The position numbers and the translations under genes are program-made. A DNA stretch of 64,000 nucleotides from Chryseobacterium soli (GTDB lineage: Bacteria > Bacteroidota > Bacteroidia > Flavobacteriales > Weeksellaceae). This document shows, in pieces, positions 1-7,763 of the stretch. The notes beneath the pieces are model-generated. The model had not been told where the DNA came from, did not search any database, and was given only the letters and a program-made list of their open reading frames with translations. The stretch lies in contig NZ_JPRH01000004.1 in NCBI RefSeq assembly GCF_000737705.1, positions 186,001 through 250,000 on the forward strand, written 5' to 3'. Numbering within the stretch: the stretch's first letter is position 1; the number at the start of each line of letters is the position of its first letter.

Positions 1-808
1 AAGAATCAATTAAAAATACCGGCGGCTGCCAAGGGATAATATTTCTGAACTGGAAATACATATCACCAAAGGTATTGACCATCGTGGTACACAGAAACTT
101 AACGTTTTGCGCTAATGCTGTATTTTGATTTTTATGGGATGCTTTCTGAATGATTTTAAAGGCATACTGCTGTAAATTACCAATCGCTTTTGCATAGCTG
201 TTGTAATAATCCAGCAACGCAGGATGGCTCTGAATAGAGGTACAAGGCGGAATAAAATTAGAATCTACCTGGGCAATATTACCTTTTAAGTCTACTTTAC
301 CAATAATCAGATAATTTCCTCCTGAATAACTGCTGTTCAAAGAAGTTACGGGAAGCAACTCGATATGATGGTTAGGTTGTGCACTGGGATGACGTGGCGG
401 AATTTCCTCCGGATCAATATCCCCGAAAGGTACTTTATCAAAAGGATTTACAGAAATTAGAATATAATATTCTCCGTCTGCCTGCTCTTCATTCATAGAC
501 CTGGCTAATGATTTTACACTGACTCTCCTATCGTTAAGTTCGATTCGGTACCCTGCCATAGTAACAGCGGTACAGTGCTTTATAACCAATTGAACATCAT
601 TGGTAGCCGTATTGTGAACATCAAAAATAGTTCTGTCTGTAAACTCATTGGATATAGGCAAAAGCCCATAATTGTATGTCGTGATTCCAAGTGAATTGGA
701 ATCTCTTATGGTATCAATTAAGAAATTATCCTGATCATTAAGGTGTCTCTGGGAAACTTTCATCCCATCCACCCAATTAATTGCAAAATGTTTAATAGGC
801 TGTATCAT
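1..808 (-). CDS. tssK: TssK, type VI secretion baseplate subunit (5' part, runs off left edge)
   Basis: An open frame reads from an ATG at 808 to base 1 without a stop, about 269 residues, so the C-terminal part is outside the window. The N-terminus contains NWVDGMKVSQRHLNDQD, which matches the W-x-DGM-x-(L/V)-x-x-x-H-(F/L) signature that opens TssK proteins. TssK is the trimeric adaptor that joins the T6SS baseplate wedges (TssE/F/G) to the membrane complex, in the cytoplasm. It starts 26 bp downstream of the tssN stop and is the third gene of a tssG-tssN-tssK run. The call rests on the N-terminal motif and context; the neck and head domains are only partly visible. Confidence 0.85.
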   Translation of the reverse strand, partial: MIQPIKHFAINWVDGMKVSQRHLNDQDNFLIDTIRDSNSLGITTYNYGLLPISNEFTDRTIFDVHNTATNDVQLVIKHCTAVTMAGYRIELNDRRVSVKSLARSMNEEQADGEYYILISVNPFDKVPFGDIDPEEIPPRHPSAQPNHHIELLPVTSLNSSYSGGNYLIIGKVDLKGNIAQVDSNFIPPCTSIQSHPALLDYYNSYAKAIGNLQQYAFKIIQKASHKNQNTALAQNVKFLCTTMVNTFGDMYFQFRNIIPWQPPVFLIDS

Positions 809-834
809 AGTAATACTTTTAAAATTTCGTGTGA

Positions 835-1737
835 TTATGCTTTTCTTTTAATTCCTTCTTCTTCATGCTGGATCACTCTTTTACAGATCACCACTTCATT
901 TTCGGAAATACTGTTGGTGGAAATATCCTGATCAAAATCAATATATTTTCTGAAGCTGAAAAAGGACTTTTTTGTATAGAAAATCCAGTAATATGGCTCT
1001 TTTTCCTCATCTGTAAGATGAATGATCGAATTAGGATTTTTGTGATTGTAATCATCAACAACCCTATAAAACCAGTCTCCAAAAGTAACTCCCGTTGGTA
1101 ATGTTTTCGCTTTAATCCTGAATCTGTTGGCATCTTCCAGTTTTTTGCTTAATTCAACATTAAGTACCAGCAAACGGTCAAAATCAACACCTTCAAAGTC
1201 CGGCAGCCTTTGATCAGGCGAATATTTCCATGTTTTATAGATATCAAATGGAATACTGATAAGCTGGATATAACAGTAGTAAAATACCATCGGAACAAAG
1301 AAAATAAGTATACTTGTTGCTGCCATTACCGCATATCCCATTCCGTTACTCATCCAATTGAAGATCAGTGTGAAAAGAAACCCTCCAAAAACAACACAGG
1401 TCAGCGTGAGTATCGATTCAAACAAGATATTCATTGCTAAAGAATCAATATGTTTCTTGAAATATCTATGAAGCAGATTAACATGGATAATCCCAAAAAT
1501 CAGGTAAATAATCTGTGCGATAAGGTACCAATAGGGATTAAACAAATTCCCTGCAAACCCGAAAAATCCAGGCAGTGCAAGACATAAACTGCATAGAAGA
1601 ACGTATACAATGATGACTTTAATTTTAATCGCAGGTTTGTTTCGTCTGATTATCCCAAGGATAAACATCATAATCACAGCGATTAAAGGCATTAAAATAT
1701 ATCTGAGAAAGATACCTTTTACTGAAGAAATTTCCAT
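835..1737 (-). CDS. tssN: TssN, T6SSiii-specific transmembrane protein
   Basis: This 300-residue protein has several hydrophobic segments in residues 10-175 (for example around 12-30, 40-60, 68-85, 105-125 and 135-160), then a soluble C-terminal domain of about 120 residues containing FGDWFYRVVDDYNHKNP. This layout fits TssN, one of the extra subunits (TssN-TssR) of the Bacteroidetes-type T6SS (type iii), thought to replace part of the TssJLM membrane complex. It lies 54 bp after tssG and 26 bp before tssK on the same strand, so the three are probably co-transcribed. Identity is from topology, C-terminal sequence flavour and context; no catalytic motif is expected. Confidence 0.8.
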   Translation of the reverse strand: MEISSVKGIFLRYILMPLIAVIMMFILGIIRRNKPAIKIKVIIVYVLLCSLCLALPGFFGFAGNLFNPYWYLIAQIIYLIFGIIHVNLLHRYFKKHIDSLAMNILFESILTLTCVVFGGFLFTLIFNWMSNGMGYAVMAATSILIFFVPMVFYYCYIQLISIPFDIYKTWKYSPDQRLPDFEGVDFDRLLVLNVELSKKLEDANRFRIKAKTLPTGVTFGDWFYRVVDDYNHKNPNSIIHLTDEEKEPYYWIFYTKKSFFSFRKYIDFDQDISTNSISENEVVICKRVIQHEEEGIKRKA

Positions 1738-1791
1738 CTGTTTCTTTTCAAAATTAAAATTGGTTGGTGATTGTAAATATAATAAAATAAT

Positions 1792-2733
1792 CTACAGAAA
1801 AGTAGAGTATCCAAGACGGTTTGCATTTCTTCCGTCATCTTCAAGACTAAATGAGTACTCTTTCTTATCGGTAACAAAATTTTCCACGATATCCACGGTT
1901 ACAGGAAGAAAATAATCATATAAAGCCTGAAGCACTTTTCTGAATGGACTTCCGTCAATATATTTTGTCATTTCTCCATAAGGAATCGGACCTATATTCA
2001 CTACCCAGTTGCGTTGTCCGTCCATATGTCTTCCACTAGGAATATAGGTAACGCCCAAGGTAGAATTTCCCAATAACATAGAATCGTCATTTTTCTCTAT
2101 TCTGTCGATTACATTCGGAGTGAAAGTCACTTCTACAGGCATCTGTAAAAAAGCAGTCATGCATCTTTCAAACCATTTTTTGTCGCCTCTTATCTGATGA
2201 AAGAATGGCAAAATATAAATAAAAATATATGCATGCTGTTTGTCCAGCATCCTTACCAAAGGCCAGAGTTCACTTACCGTTTCCAGTAAACTATCCGTGT
2301 CACTGGTAATTTCAAAATCAAATTCTTTAAGGAGAGAGCTTATTTCCGTGAAAAATATTTCCAATTCAAAAGGCTGGAAAAATTTTCGGGCATCCTCTTC
2401 TACCCTTTTCTGTTTCCGGATCTCTCTTACTACCGTATCCACATTTTTTCTTGAAGCACCCAGTGAAGGCGGATGAAAAAGTCCTTCAGGAAGATAATCA
2501 TAGATTCCCTCCCTATAGGTTTCTATCGTGAAAACTTCTTCATCAAACCCCAGGTAACTGCTCGAAATACTTTTGATATCCTTTAAATAGGCACGATCAT
2601 TAATGCCGAGCCTTTCTATAAAAATATTACTTACCGCTCTCTGGTATTTCAAAAGATTAACGGCTACCGCTTCAGCTTTAAAATCCGTCTGAAGCTTATT
2701 GTAATGCATATCTACAATATTGTTCTCATACAT
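1792..2733 (-). CDS. tssG: TssG, type VI secretion baseplate wedge subunit
   Basis: A 313-residue soluble protein. The N-terminal half carries an FHPPSLGASRKNVDTVVREI segment and the C-terminal part has GNSTLGVTYIPSGR followed by VNIGPIPYGEM, which resembles the TssG (VasB/ImpH) pattern of a late LG(x)n(V/I)GP motif. TssG pairs with two TssF copies to form the wedge of the contractile baseplate. The gene is first in the minus-strand run tssG-tssN-tssK. The usual partners tssE and tssF are not adjacent but about 57 kb away at 59900-62238, on the same strand. The distant Bacteroidota version of TssG is divergent, so context weighs heavily. Confidence 0.82.
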   Translation of the reverse strand: MYENNIVDMHYNKLQTDFKAEAVAVNLLKYQRAVSNIFIERLGINDRAYLKDIKSISSSYLGFDEEVFTIETYREGIYDYLPEGLFHPPSLGASRKNVDTVVREIRKQKRVEEDARKFFQPFELEIFFTEISSLLKEFDFEITSDTDSLLETVSELWPLVRMLDKQHAYIFIYILPFFHQIRGDKKWFERCMTAFLQMPVEVTFTPNVIDRIEKNDDSMLLGNSTLGVTYIPSGRHMDGQRNWVVNIGPIPYGEMTKYIDGSPFRKVLQALYDYFLPVTVDIVENFVTDKKEYSFSLEDDGRNANRLGYSTFL

Positions 2734-3113
2734 AGTGTTTCCGTGATTATGACTTGTAAAGATAATATATCTCGTAAGGAAGAAAAATATTTTGGCTATT
2801 AATTTTACTTAAAAATGCTAATTAATTGAATTCGCAAAGAATAAAATGCAATCAGAGCAATAAATGTATAAAAAAACTGAATAAAAAGCACCAATTTGAG
2901 AGGGAATGTAAGAATTACAATAAAGCAGATCTCCAAAAACGATGTCGTCAATCAAGCTGTTTATCTTTTAATTAATATCAGATTAGAAAATGCAATATAA
3001 AATTCTGCTGTGAGGTTAAGTCTTATTTAGATTAAATTTTATTAACACATATAAACGAAATAAATTATCCAAATCCTAACATGAGTTAGAAAAGCGAGCC
3101 GTATCTTTGTGCT
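2734..3113. other. Intergenic region between divergent tssG and nuclease genes
   Basis: This 380-bp AT-rich gap separates the divergent tssG and S1/P1 nuclease genes. On the minus strand a near-consensus -7 box (TATCTTTA, 2757-2764) lies about 25 bp before tssG. On the plus strand a perfect TAnnTTTG box sits at 3102-3109. I see no open frame or RNA gene that I can support in the rest. Confidence 0.5.
3102..3109 (+). promoter_or_regulatory. -7 promoter box of the S1/P1 nuclease gene
   Basis: TATCTTTG matches the Bacteroidota -7 consensus TAnnTTTG. A transcript would begin near 3114-3117, which argues against the TTG at 3114 as start codon and for an ATG at 3120 or, better, 3132. No convincing -33 TTG is seen 19 bp upstream. 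Confidence 0.55.
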
Positions 3114-3131
3114 TTGAAAATGTTATTTAAA

Positions 3132-3923
3132 ATGAAAAGTATTTATTCTAAAATTCTGATTTTAGCATTCATCTCCTCTTCACTGTATTCTTATGCATGG
3201 GGATTGACCGGGCACAGAATTATTGCAGAAATCGCAGAAAATCATCTTTCCGGAAGAGCAAGGAGAGAAATCAGAAAAATAATGGGCCAGGAACGTCTTG
3301 CCTATTGGGCAAACTGGCCAGACTTCATTAAATCTGATACCACAGGAGCATGGAAACAGGCTTCATCATGGCATTATGTAAATATTGATCCACAGGTTGA
3401 TTTTAAAGCTTTTGAACAGAATCTTAAAGCTCAGGCAGGTCCAAGTCTTTATACACAGGCAAAAACATTATCCAGCCAGATTAAAGACAAAAATACTTCT
3501 GAAAAAGACAGAAAAATTGCATTGATCTTCTTGATTCACATCATGGGAGATTTGGCTCAGCCACTGCATGTAGGAAGAGCTGATGATTTAGGAGGAAACA
3601 AAATTAATGTAACCTATTTCGGAGAAAAAACAAATTTACACTCTGTATGGGATGGAAAATTAGTGGATTCTCAAAAATACAGCTATACAGAATACTCTAG
3701 ATTGCTGGATATTAAATCTAAAGATGAAGTAAAGCAGATCCAATCCGGAACTCTGGAAGACTGGTTATATGATTCTCATAAGATCGCAAATAAAATCTAC
3801 GCACAAACGCCGAATGATTCAAAATTGTCTTATGACTACCAGTATAAATTTAATGATACTATGGAAAGACAGCTTTTATATGGTGGATTGAGATTGGCAA
3901 AAATGCTTAATGAATTGTTTTAG
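3132..3923 (+). CDS. Secreted S1/P1-type nuclease
   Basis: A 263-residue protein with a signal peptide (MKSIYSKILILAFISSSLYS) ending before A-WGLTGHRIIAEIAENHL. In S1/P1 nucleases the mature protein begins with Trp, whose N-terminus binds the trinuclear zinc site, and cleavage after SYA would give exactly that. Further zinc ligands are visible in WANWPD, SWHYVN, HIMGDLAQPLHVG and NLHSVWDGKL. The enzyme would degrade single-stranded DNA/RNA or 3'-nucleotides outside the cytoplasm, probably for phosphate or nucleoside salvage. The frame also opens upstream at TTG 3114 and ATG 3120, but the promoter box at 3102-3109 and the signal peptide favour ATG 3132. Single-gene unit followed by a terminator at 4009. 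Confidence 0.9.
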   Translation: MKSIYSKILILAFISSSLYSYAWGLTGHRIIAEIAENHLSGRARREIRKIMGQERLAYWANWPDFIKSDTTGAWKQASSWHYVNIDPQVDFKAFEQNLKAQAGPSLYTQAKTLSSQIKDKNTSEKDRKIALIFLIHIMGDLAQPLHVGRADDLGGNKINVTYFGEKTNLHSVWDGKLVDSQKYSYTEYSRLLDIKSKDEVKQIQSGTLEDWLYDSHKIANKIYAQTPNDSKLSYDYQYKFNDTMERQLLYGGLRLAKMLNELF

Positions 3924-4332
3924 TTGATAATTGAAGGTAACATTTAAAAAAACATCTTTTTATCTTTTATCTTCATACAAATAAAATAATTCTTAATATA
4001 ATATATTGGCGAAACTTCGGTTTCGCTTTTTTTCTGTATTCTTTTTCCAAGATCATAAATACAGTAAAGATAGCCTTAGATTCTACTGTATCATTTATTC
4101 ATTAAATTATTGATAAACAAACATTTAATATCATTTAAAATAATAAAAATCAGCATAGCTCATCTCTATTATATATCTCTTCAATGGTGTAAAAGTTGCT
4201 TTAATAAGGCAGAATAAAAGAAGCAAAAAGAAATGCACAATGCATTAATTTAAAAAATAATTAAAGTACGTGTAACCTTTTTACCCTTTCAGGCGTATAA
4301 TATTATAGTAACTCTATTTTGAGGAATAATAA
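3924..4332. other. Intergenic region with terminator and rpoD leader
   Basis: This 409-bp AT-rich stretch holds the nuclease terminator (4009-4033) and then about 300 bp upstream of rpoD. I see no supported gene here. The last 60 bp (4270-4330) contain a TATAAT-like AT run, but no exact TAnnTTTG box, so the rpoD promoter cannot be placed with confidence. Confidence 0.5.
4009..4033 (+). terminator. Intrinsic terminator after the nuclease gene
   Basis: A GCGAAAC stem with a TTCG tetraloop and GTTTCGC, followed by seven T residues. It lies about 85 bp after the nuclease stop. Confidence 0.85.
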
Positions 4333-5199
4333 ATGAGACAATTAAAAATCACTAAGCAGGTTACCAACAGGGAAACTGCTTCATTAGACAAGTACTTGCA
4401 GGAAATTGGTAAAGTGGAACTGATCACTGCGGACGAAGAAGTAGATTTGGCACAGAGAATCCGTGCGGGCGACAGAGCTGCACTGGAAAAATTAATCAAG
4501 GCCAACCTTCGTTTCGTAGTTTCCGTATCTAAACAATACCAAAATCAAGGTCTTTCTTTACCCGATTTAATCAATGAAGGTAACTTAGGACTAATGAAAG
4601 CAGCCAAAAGGTATGATGAAACTAGAGGTTTCAAATTTATCTCTTATGCGGTTTGGTGGATTCGTCAGTCAATTTTACAGGCTTTGGCAGAACAGTCAAG
4701 AATTGTAAGATTGCCATTGAATAAAATTGGTTCCATCAACAAGATCAATAAAGCATACGCTCACCTTGAACAGGAAAATGAAAGACCTCCTTCTCCGGAA
4801 GAATTGGCTGAAGTTCTTGATATGAGTGAGGAAGATATCAAAGAATCTATGAAAAACTCCGGTAGACACTTGTCTATGGATGCACCTCTTGTAGAAGGTG
4901 AAGATTCTAATCTTTATGATGTATTGCGTTCAGGAGAATCTCCTAGTCCGGATAAAGATCTGATGCTTGAATCTCTTCAGATTGAAATTGAAAGAGCATT
5001 GAATACTTTGACTCCAAGAGAGGCTGACTTGGTAAGATTATACTTCGGATTGAACGGAAAACATCCAATGACTTTAGAAGAAATTGGAGAGACTTTCGAT
5101 CTTACAAGAGAAAGAGTCCGTCAGATCAAAGAAAAAGCAATTAAGAGACTAAAACATAATACCAGAAGCAAGATCCTGAAATCTTACTTAGGTAAATAA
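4333..5199 (+). CDS. rpoD: RNA polymerase primary sigma factor RpoD (SigA)
   Basis: A 288-residue sigma-70 protein. Region 1.2 is at about residues 15-50 ([18 protein letters not shown]), region 2 at 55-125 ([35 protein letters not shown]), region 3 at 135-200, and region 4 at 215-275 with the -35-reading helix [18 protein letters not shown]. Region 1.1 is absent and the protein is short, as is typical for the Bacteroidota primary sigma factor, which reads TTTG/TAnnTTTG promoters. Those boxes occur at several genes in this window. The ATG at 4333 follows a GAGGAAT stretch. It is monocistronic, with a strong terminator 24 bp after the stop. Confidence 0.97.
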   Translation: MRQLKITKQVTNRETASLDKYLQEIGKVELITADEEVDLAQRIRAGDRAALEKLIKANLRFVVSVSKQYQNQGLSLPDLINEGNLGLMKAAKRYDETRGFKFISYAVWWIRQSILQALAEQSRIVRLPLNKIGSINKINKAYAHLEQENERPPSPEELAEVLDMSEEDIKESMKNSGRHLSMDAPLVEGEDSNLYDVLRSGESPSPDKDLMLESLQIEIERALNTLTPREADLVRLYFGLNGKHPMTLEEIGETFDLTRERVRQIKEKAIKRLKHNTRSKILKSYLGK

Positions 5200-5222
5200 A
5201 TTTTAGCGTAAAAACAATGTAT

Positions 5223-5252
5223 GCGGAGTCTGTTTTCAGGCTCCGTTTTTTT
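5223..5252 (+). terminator. Intrinsic terminator of rpoD
   Basis: The stem CGGAGTCTG / CAGGCTCCG (one G-T pair) with a TTTT loop is followed by seven T residues. The T tract runs into a TATTTTTG box (5252-5259) that could serve as a -7 element, but that lies only 1 bp before the next ATG. Confidence 0.88.
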
Positions 5253-5260
5253 ATTTTTGT

Positions 5261-5731
5261 ATGATGGAAATCTATTTTATTTTTGCAGGAATGTTCTGTG
5301 TTTTTATTTTTGGAAACTTGGGAATTCATCTTTATTATAAGAAAATGCACAAAAAACTTATTGAATCTCTACAAGGTAAAAACTACACTTTATGTAAAAA
5401 TGTAGATATGGAAATGGATTCTTCCGGGAAATTAGCATTTAGTTATCAACGTAATAAGGCCAACATTATAATTTTAGATAATGAAATTTTTATTTTGCTT
5501 TTTAATAAACCGTTGAAGCAAGCCCAGCCTATTTTACAAATAAGTAACAGTAATGAAACATTTCCTTTTATCTCAAAAAAAATTTCTTTTGATTCAAAAT
5601 TCAGAGTAAATGGAAAACTTAGAATACAGGGTACTTTCGGACAGGGAATAACAAGTGGAAAGTATAAGATATTTTTAGATTTTAATACAATAGATTTTGA
5701 TTTAGAATACTATTTACATCATTCAAGGTAA
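5261..5731 (+). CDS. Small membrane-anchored protein of unknown function
   Basis: A 156-residue protein that I do not recognise. Residues 2-24 form one hydrophobic helix (IYFIFAGMFCVFIFGNLGIH), followed by a basic YYKKMHKK stretch and a mostly beta-type soluble domain of about 125 residues. This suggests an inner-membrane anchor with a cytoplasmic domain. It starts 61 bp after rpoD but beyond its terminator, so it is probably a separate unit; ATG 5261 or 5264 are both possible. No catalytic motif is seen. Confidence 0.6.
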   Translation: MMEIYFIFAGMFCVFIFGNLGIHLYYKKMHKKLIESLQGKNYTLCKNVDMEMDSSGKLAFSYQRNKANIIILDNEIFILLFNKPLKQAQPILQISNSNETFPFISKKISFDSKFRVNGKLRIQGTFGQGITSGKYKIFLDFNTIDFDLEYYLHHSR

Positions 5732-5782
5732 CAATTTTCACATGATCTTCAACTCATTGAAATAAAAATTATCTACACTTTT

Positions 5783-5902
5783 GTCATTCAGAACGAAGCA
5801 CAGCGGAGTGAAGAATCTCTACGATGAATTATTAATTAGCCATTAAGATTTTATTTAAAATATTAAGATTATTAAGAGATTTCTCCTATCGTCGAAATGA
5901 TA
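5783..5902. repeat. Dispersed imperfect-palindrome element, copy 1
   Basis: The left end reads GTCATTCAGAACGAAG with GAGTGAAGAATCTC further in. The right end, read on the other strand, gives ATCATTTCGACGAtAGGAG then AAATCTC. These two unlike ends flank about 65 bp of AT-rich DNA. The same pair of ends occurs at 59756-59827 in the opposite order, so the window holds two copies in inverted orientation. It lies between two plus-strand genes and codes for nothing visible. It resembles the non-coding REP/MITE-like repeats found between flavobacterial genes. Confidence 0.65.
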
Positions 5903-5926
5903 ATATAAGCTGAAAAAAAATAAATA

Positions 5927-6424
5927 ATGAATTACACTACACAATGGCTTACCGATACTAGCAGAACTGAAGAACTGGTTGATTTTTTTATAACCCATAA
6001 AACAGATTCTTATATCTCACACGGTGAAATCATCTCCGGGAGAGCTTTGGATTCACAGCACTGGAATCCTGATCTTAAAGCCATATTAACGGCACAATTT
6101 AATTCCGGTTTTACTGCTGATCAGAATTCAAAACTAAATATTCTGGTTGCTGAAAATGAAGAAGGAAAGATTATAGGAATACTGGTTTTCAATATCATTA
6201 CCGGATTCAAAAATTATGCAGTACTGGAAGATATGCTGCTGGATCAATCCGTTAGAGGACAATCACTCGGCAGTACTTTACTGGAAAAAGCTGTAGAAGA
6301 ATCCAAAAATTGGAATATCAGCTTTATGATGCTGGAAAGCGGAATTAATAATACCGGTGCGCATCACTTTTTCAATAAGTACGGATTTAAAAAAGTCTCT
6401 GAAAATTATATTTTAACGCTTTAA
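5927..6424 (+). CDS. GNAT-family N-acetyltransferase
   Basis: A 165-residue single-domain protein. The acetyl-CoA binding motif A is visible at about residues 101-118 (LDQSVRGQSLGSTLLEKA; RGxxLG corresponds to the usual Q/RxxGxG/A), with strand 4 before it (AVLEDMLLD) and the C-terminal NNTGAHHFFNKYGFKKV typical of the fold. The substrate cannot be read from sequence. It ends 9 bp before the FAD monooxygenase start, so the two probably form an operon. Confidence 0.85.
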   Translation: MNYTTQWLTDTSRTEELVDFFITHKTDSYISHGEIISGRALDSQHWNPDLKAILTAQFNSGFTADQNSKLNILVAENEEGKIIGILVFNIITGFKNYAVLEDMLLDQSVRGQSLGSTLLEKAVEESKNWNISFMMLESGINNTGAHHFFNKYGFKKVSENYILTL

Positions 6425-6433
6425 AAAATCCTG

Positions 6434-7552
6434 ATGAACAGCATTTCAATAATCGGAGCGGGAATCGGCGGACTTAGTCTTGCCAATATCCTGAAACAGC
6501 AAACACTGGATTTCTCTATCTATGAATCTGCCCCGGAAATTAAACCTGTAGGTGCCGGAATCATAATGGCTATCAATGCGATGCAGATATTTGATAAGCT
6601 GGGATTAAAAGAAAAAATTGAGCGTGCAGGAAATAAAATTCATGGGATTACCATTACAGATGAATCTTTAAAAAGTATTTCGAAGACCAATATTCTTGAA
6701 CTGGAAAAGAAATATAATTCCTGCAATGTTGCTATTCACAGGGCTTCTCTCCAAAAAATTTTAGCTGAAAACATAGGTCTGGAAAAGATACAAACTGGCC
6801 ACAAGCTGCTGCACATTGAAAAGAAAGATCATTTCCATCTGGCTTTTGAAAACGGAAATACTGTTGAAAGTAAAATCGTTTTCGGAGCAGATGGCATACA
6901 ATCGAAAGTAAGAAATCAACTATTACAAACCGGAACCATCCGAAATGCCGGTCAAAAATGCTGGCGTGGCTGGGTTAATTTTGATCTTCCCGAACAATAC
7001 CATCAGGAAGCCATGGAAATGTGGGGCAAAGGAAAACGGTTTGGGTTTGTGAAGATGTCTGACAAAAGCCTGTACTGGTATGCTTTAGTCAATGAAAAAC
7101 ATTTCAGCCAGGATCTTAATTTATTGTCTGTTTTCAAGGATTTCAATGGTTTAGTTTTGGAAATTCTACAGGCGACTCCACCGGAACATATTATTCTGAA
7201 TGATATTACAGACCTTTCTCCTATTCCTAAATGGTATTCTGAACATCTTTGCCTGATTGGTGATGCAGCGCATGCAACAACCCCTAATATGGGCCAGGGA
7301 GCCTGTCAAGCCATTGAAGATGCGTACATCATCGGGGAACTTCTGAAAACCCACAAAGAGTATGATAAGATCTTTCAAGAATTTCAGGCTATAAGAAGAA
7401 AAAAAGTAGACTATATTGTTCGTACGAGCAGGAAAATTGGTGAAATATCCCAGTGGGAACGCGGAAATTCAATTCGGAATTTTTTAATGAGATTCATCCC
7501 GGAAAGCGTCAATCAAAAATTAGGTGAAAAAATTATCCGATTGGAAAAGTAA
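6434..7552 (+). CDS. FAD-dependent monooxygenase (aromatic hydroxylase-like)
   Basis: A 372-residue group A flavin monooxygenase. The Rossmann motif SIIGAGIGGLSLANIL is at residues 4-19, the DG motif at about 152-160 (VFGADGIQSKVR), and the GD motif at about 270-290 (CLIGDAAHATTPNMGQGACQ). Such enzymes hydroxylate aromatic or polyketide-like substrates using NAD(P)H and O2; closest in look to salicylate/kynurenine-hydroxylase-like and tetracycline-inactivating (TetX-like) proteins. The specific substrate is not readable. It follows the GNAT gene by 9 bp, suggesting that a small molecule is both hydroxylated and acetylated, which is inference. Confidence 0.85.
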   Translation: MNSISIIGAGIGGLSLANILKQQTLDFSIYESAPEIKPVGAGIIMAINAMQIFDKLGLKEKIERAGNKIHGITITDESLKSISKTNILELEKKYNSCNVAIHRASLQKILAENIGLEKIQTGHKLLHIEKKDHFHLAFENGNTVESKIVFGADGIQSKVRNQLLQTGTIRNAGQKCWRGWVNFDLPEQYHQEAMEMWGKGKRFGFVKMSDKSLYWYALVNEKHFSQDLNLLSVFKDFNGLVLEILQATPPEHIILNDITDLSPIPKWYSEHLCLIGDAAHATTPNMGQGACQAIEDAYIIGELLKTHKEYDKIFQEFQAIRRKKVDYIVRTSRKIGEISQWERGNSIRNFLMRFIPESVNQKLGEKIIRLEK

Positions 7553-7614
7553 AAGTTCCATAGAGCTATTATAGATATAATTACTTTAAAATAGTTAAGT
7601 ATATCTGATATTAG

Positions 7615-7686
7615 ACCACAGATTTCACAAATTGACACAGATGTTTACGTTATTTTAATCTGTGAAAATCTGTGCACATCTGTGGT
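7615..7686. repeat. Imperfect inverted repeat between convergent genes
   Basis: The left arm ACCACAGATTTCACAAATTG and ACACAGAT pairs with the right arm ATCTGTGAAAATCTG then ACATCTGTGGT, separated by about 15 bp. It lies between the convergent monooxygenase and multicopper oxidase genes. It could act as a bidirectional stop but lacks T tracts; it looks like a flavobacterial intergenic palindrome. Confidence 0.55.
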
Positions 7687-7763
7687 AACTGAAAAAATCA
7701 TTGCTAGAAAAAAACAGTGAGAATTCAATAAAAAAAACCGCCTCTTAGAGACAGTCTTATGGT

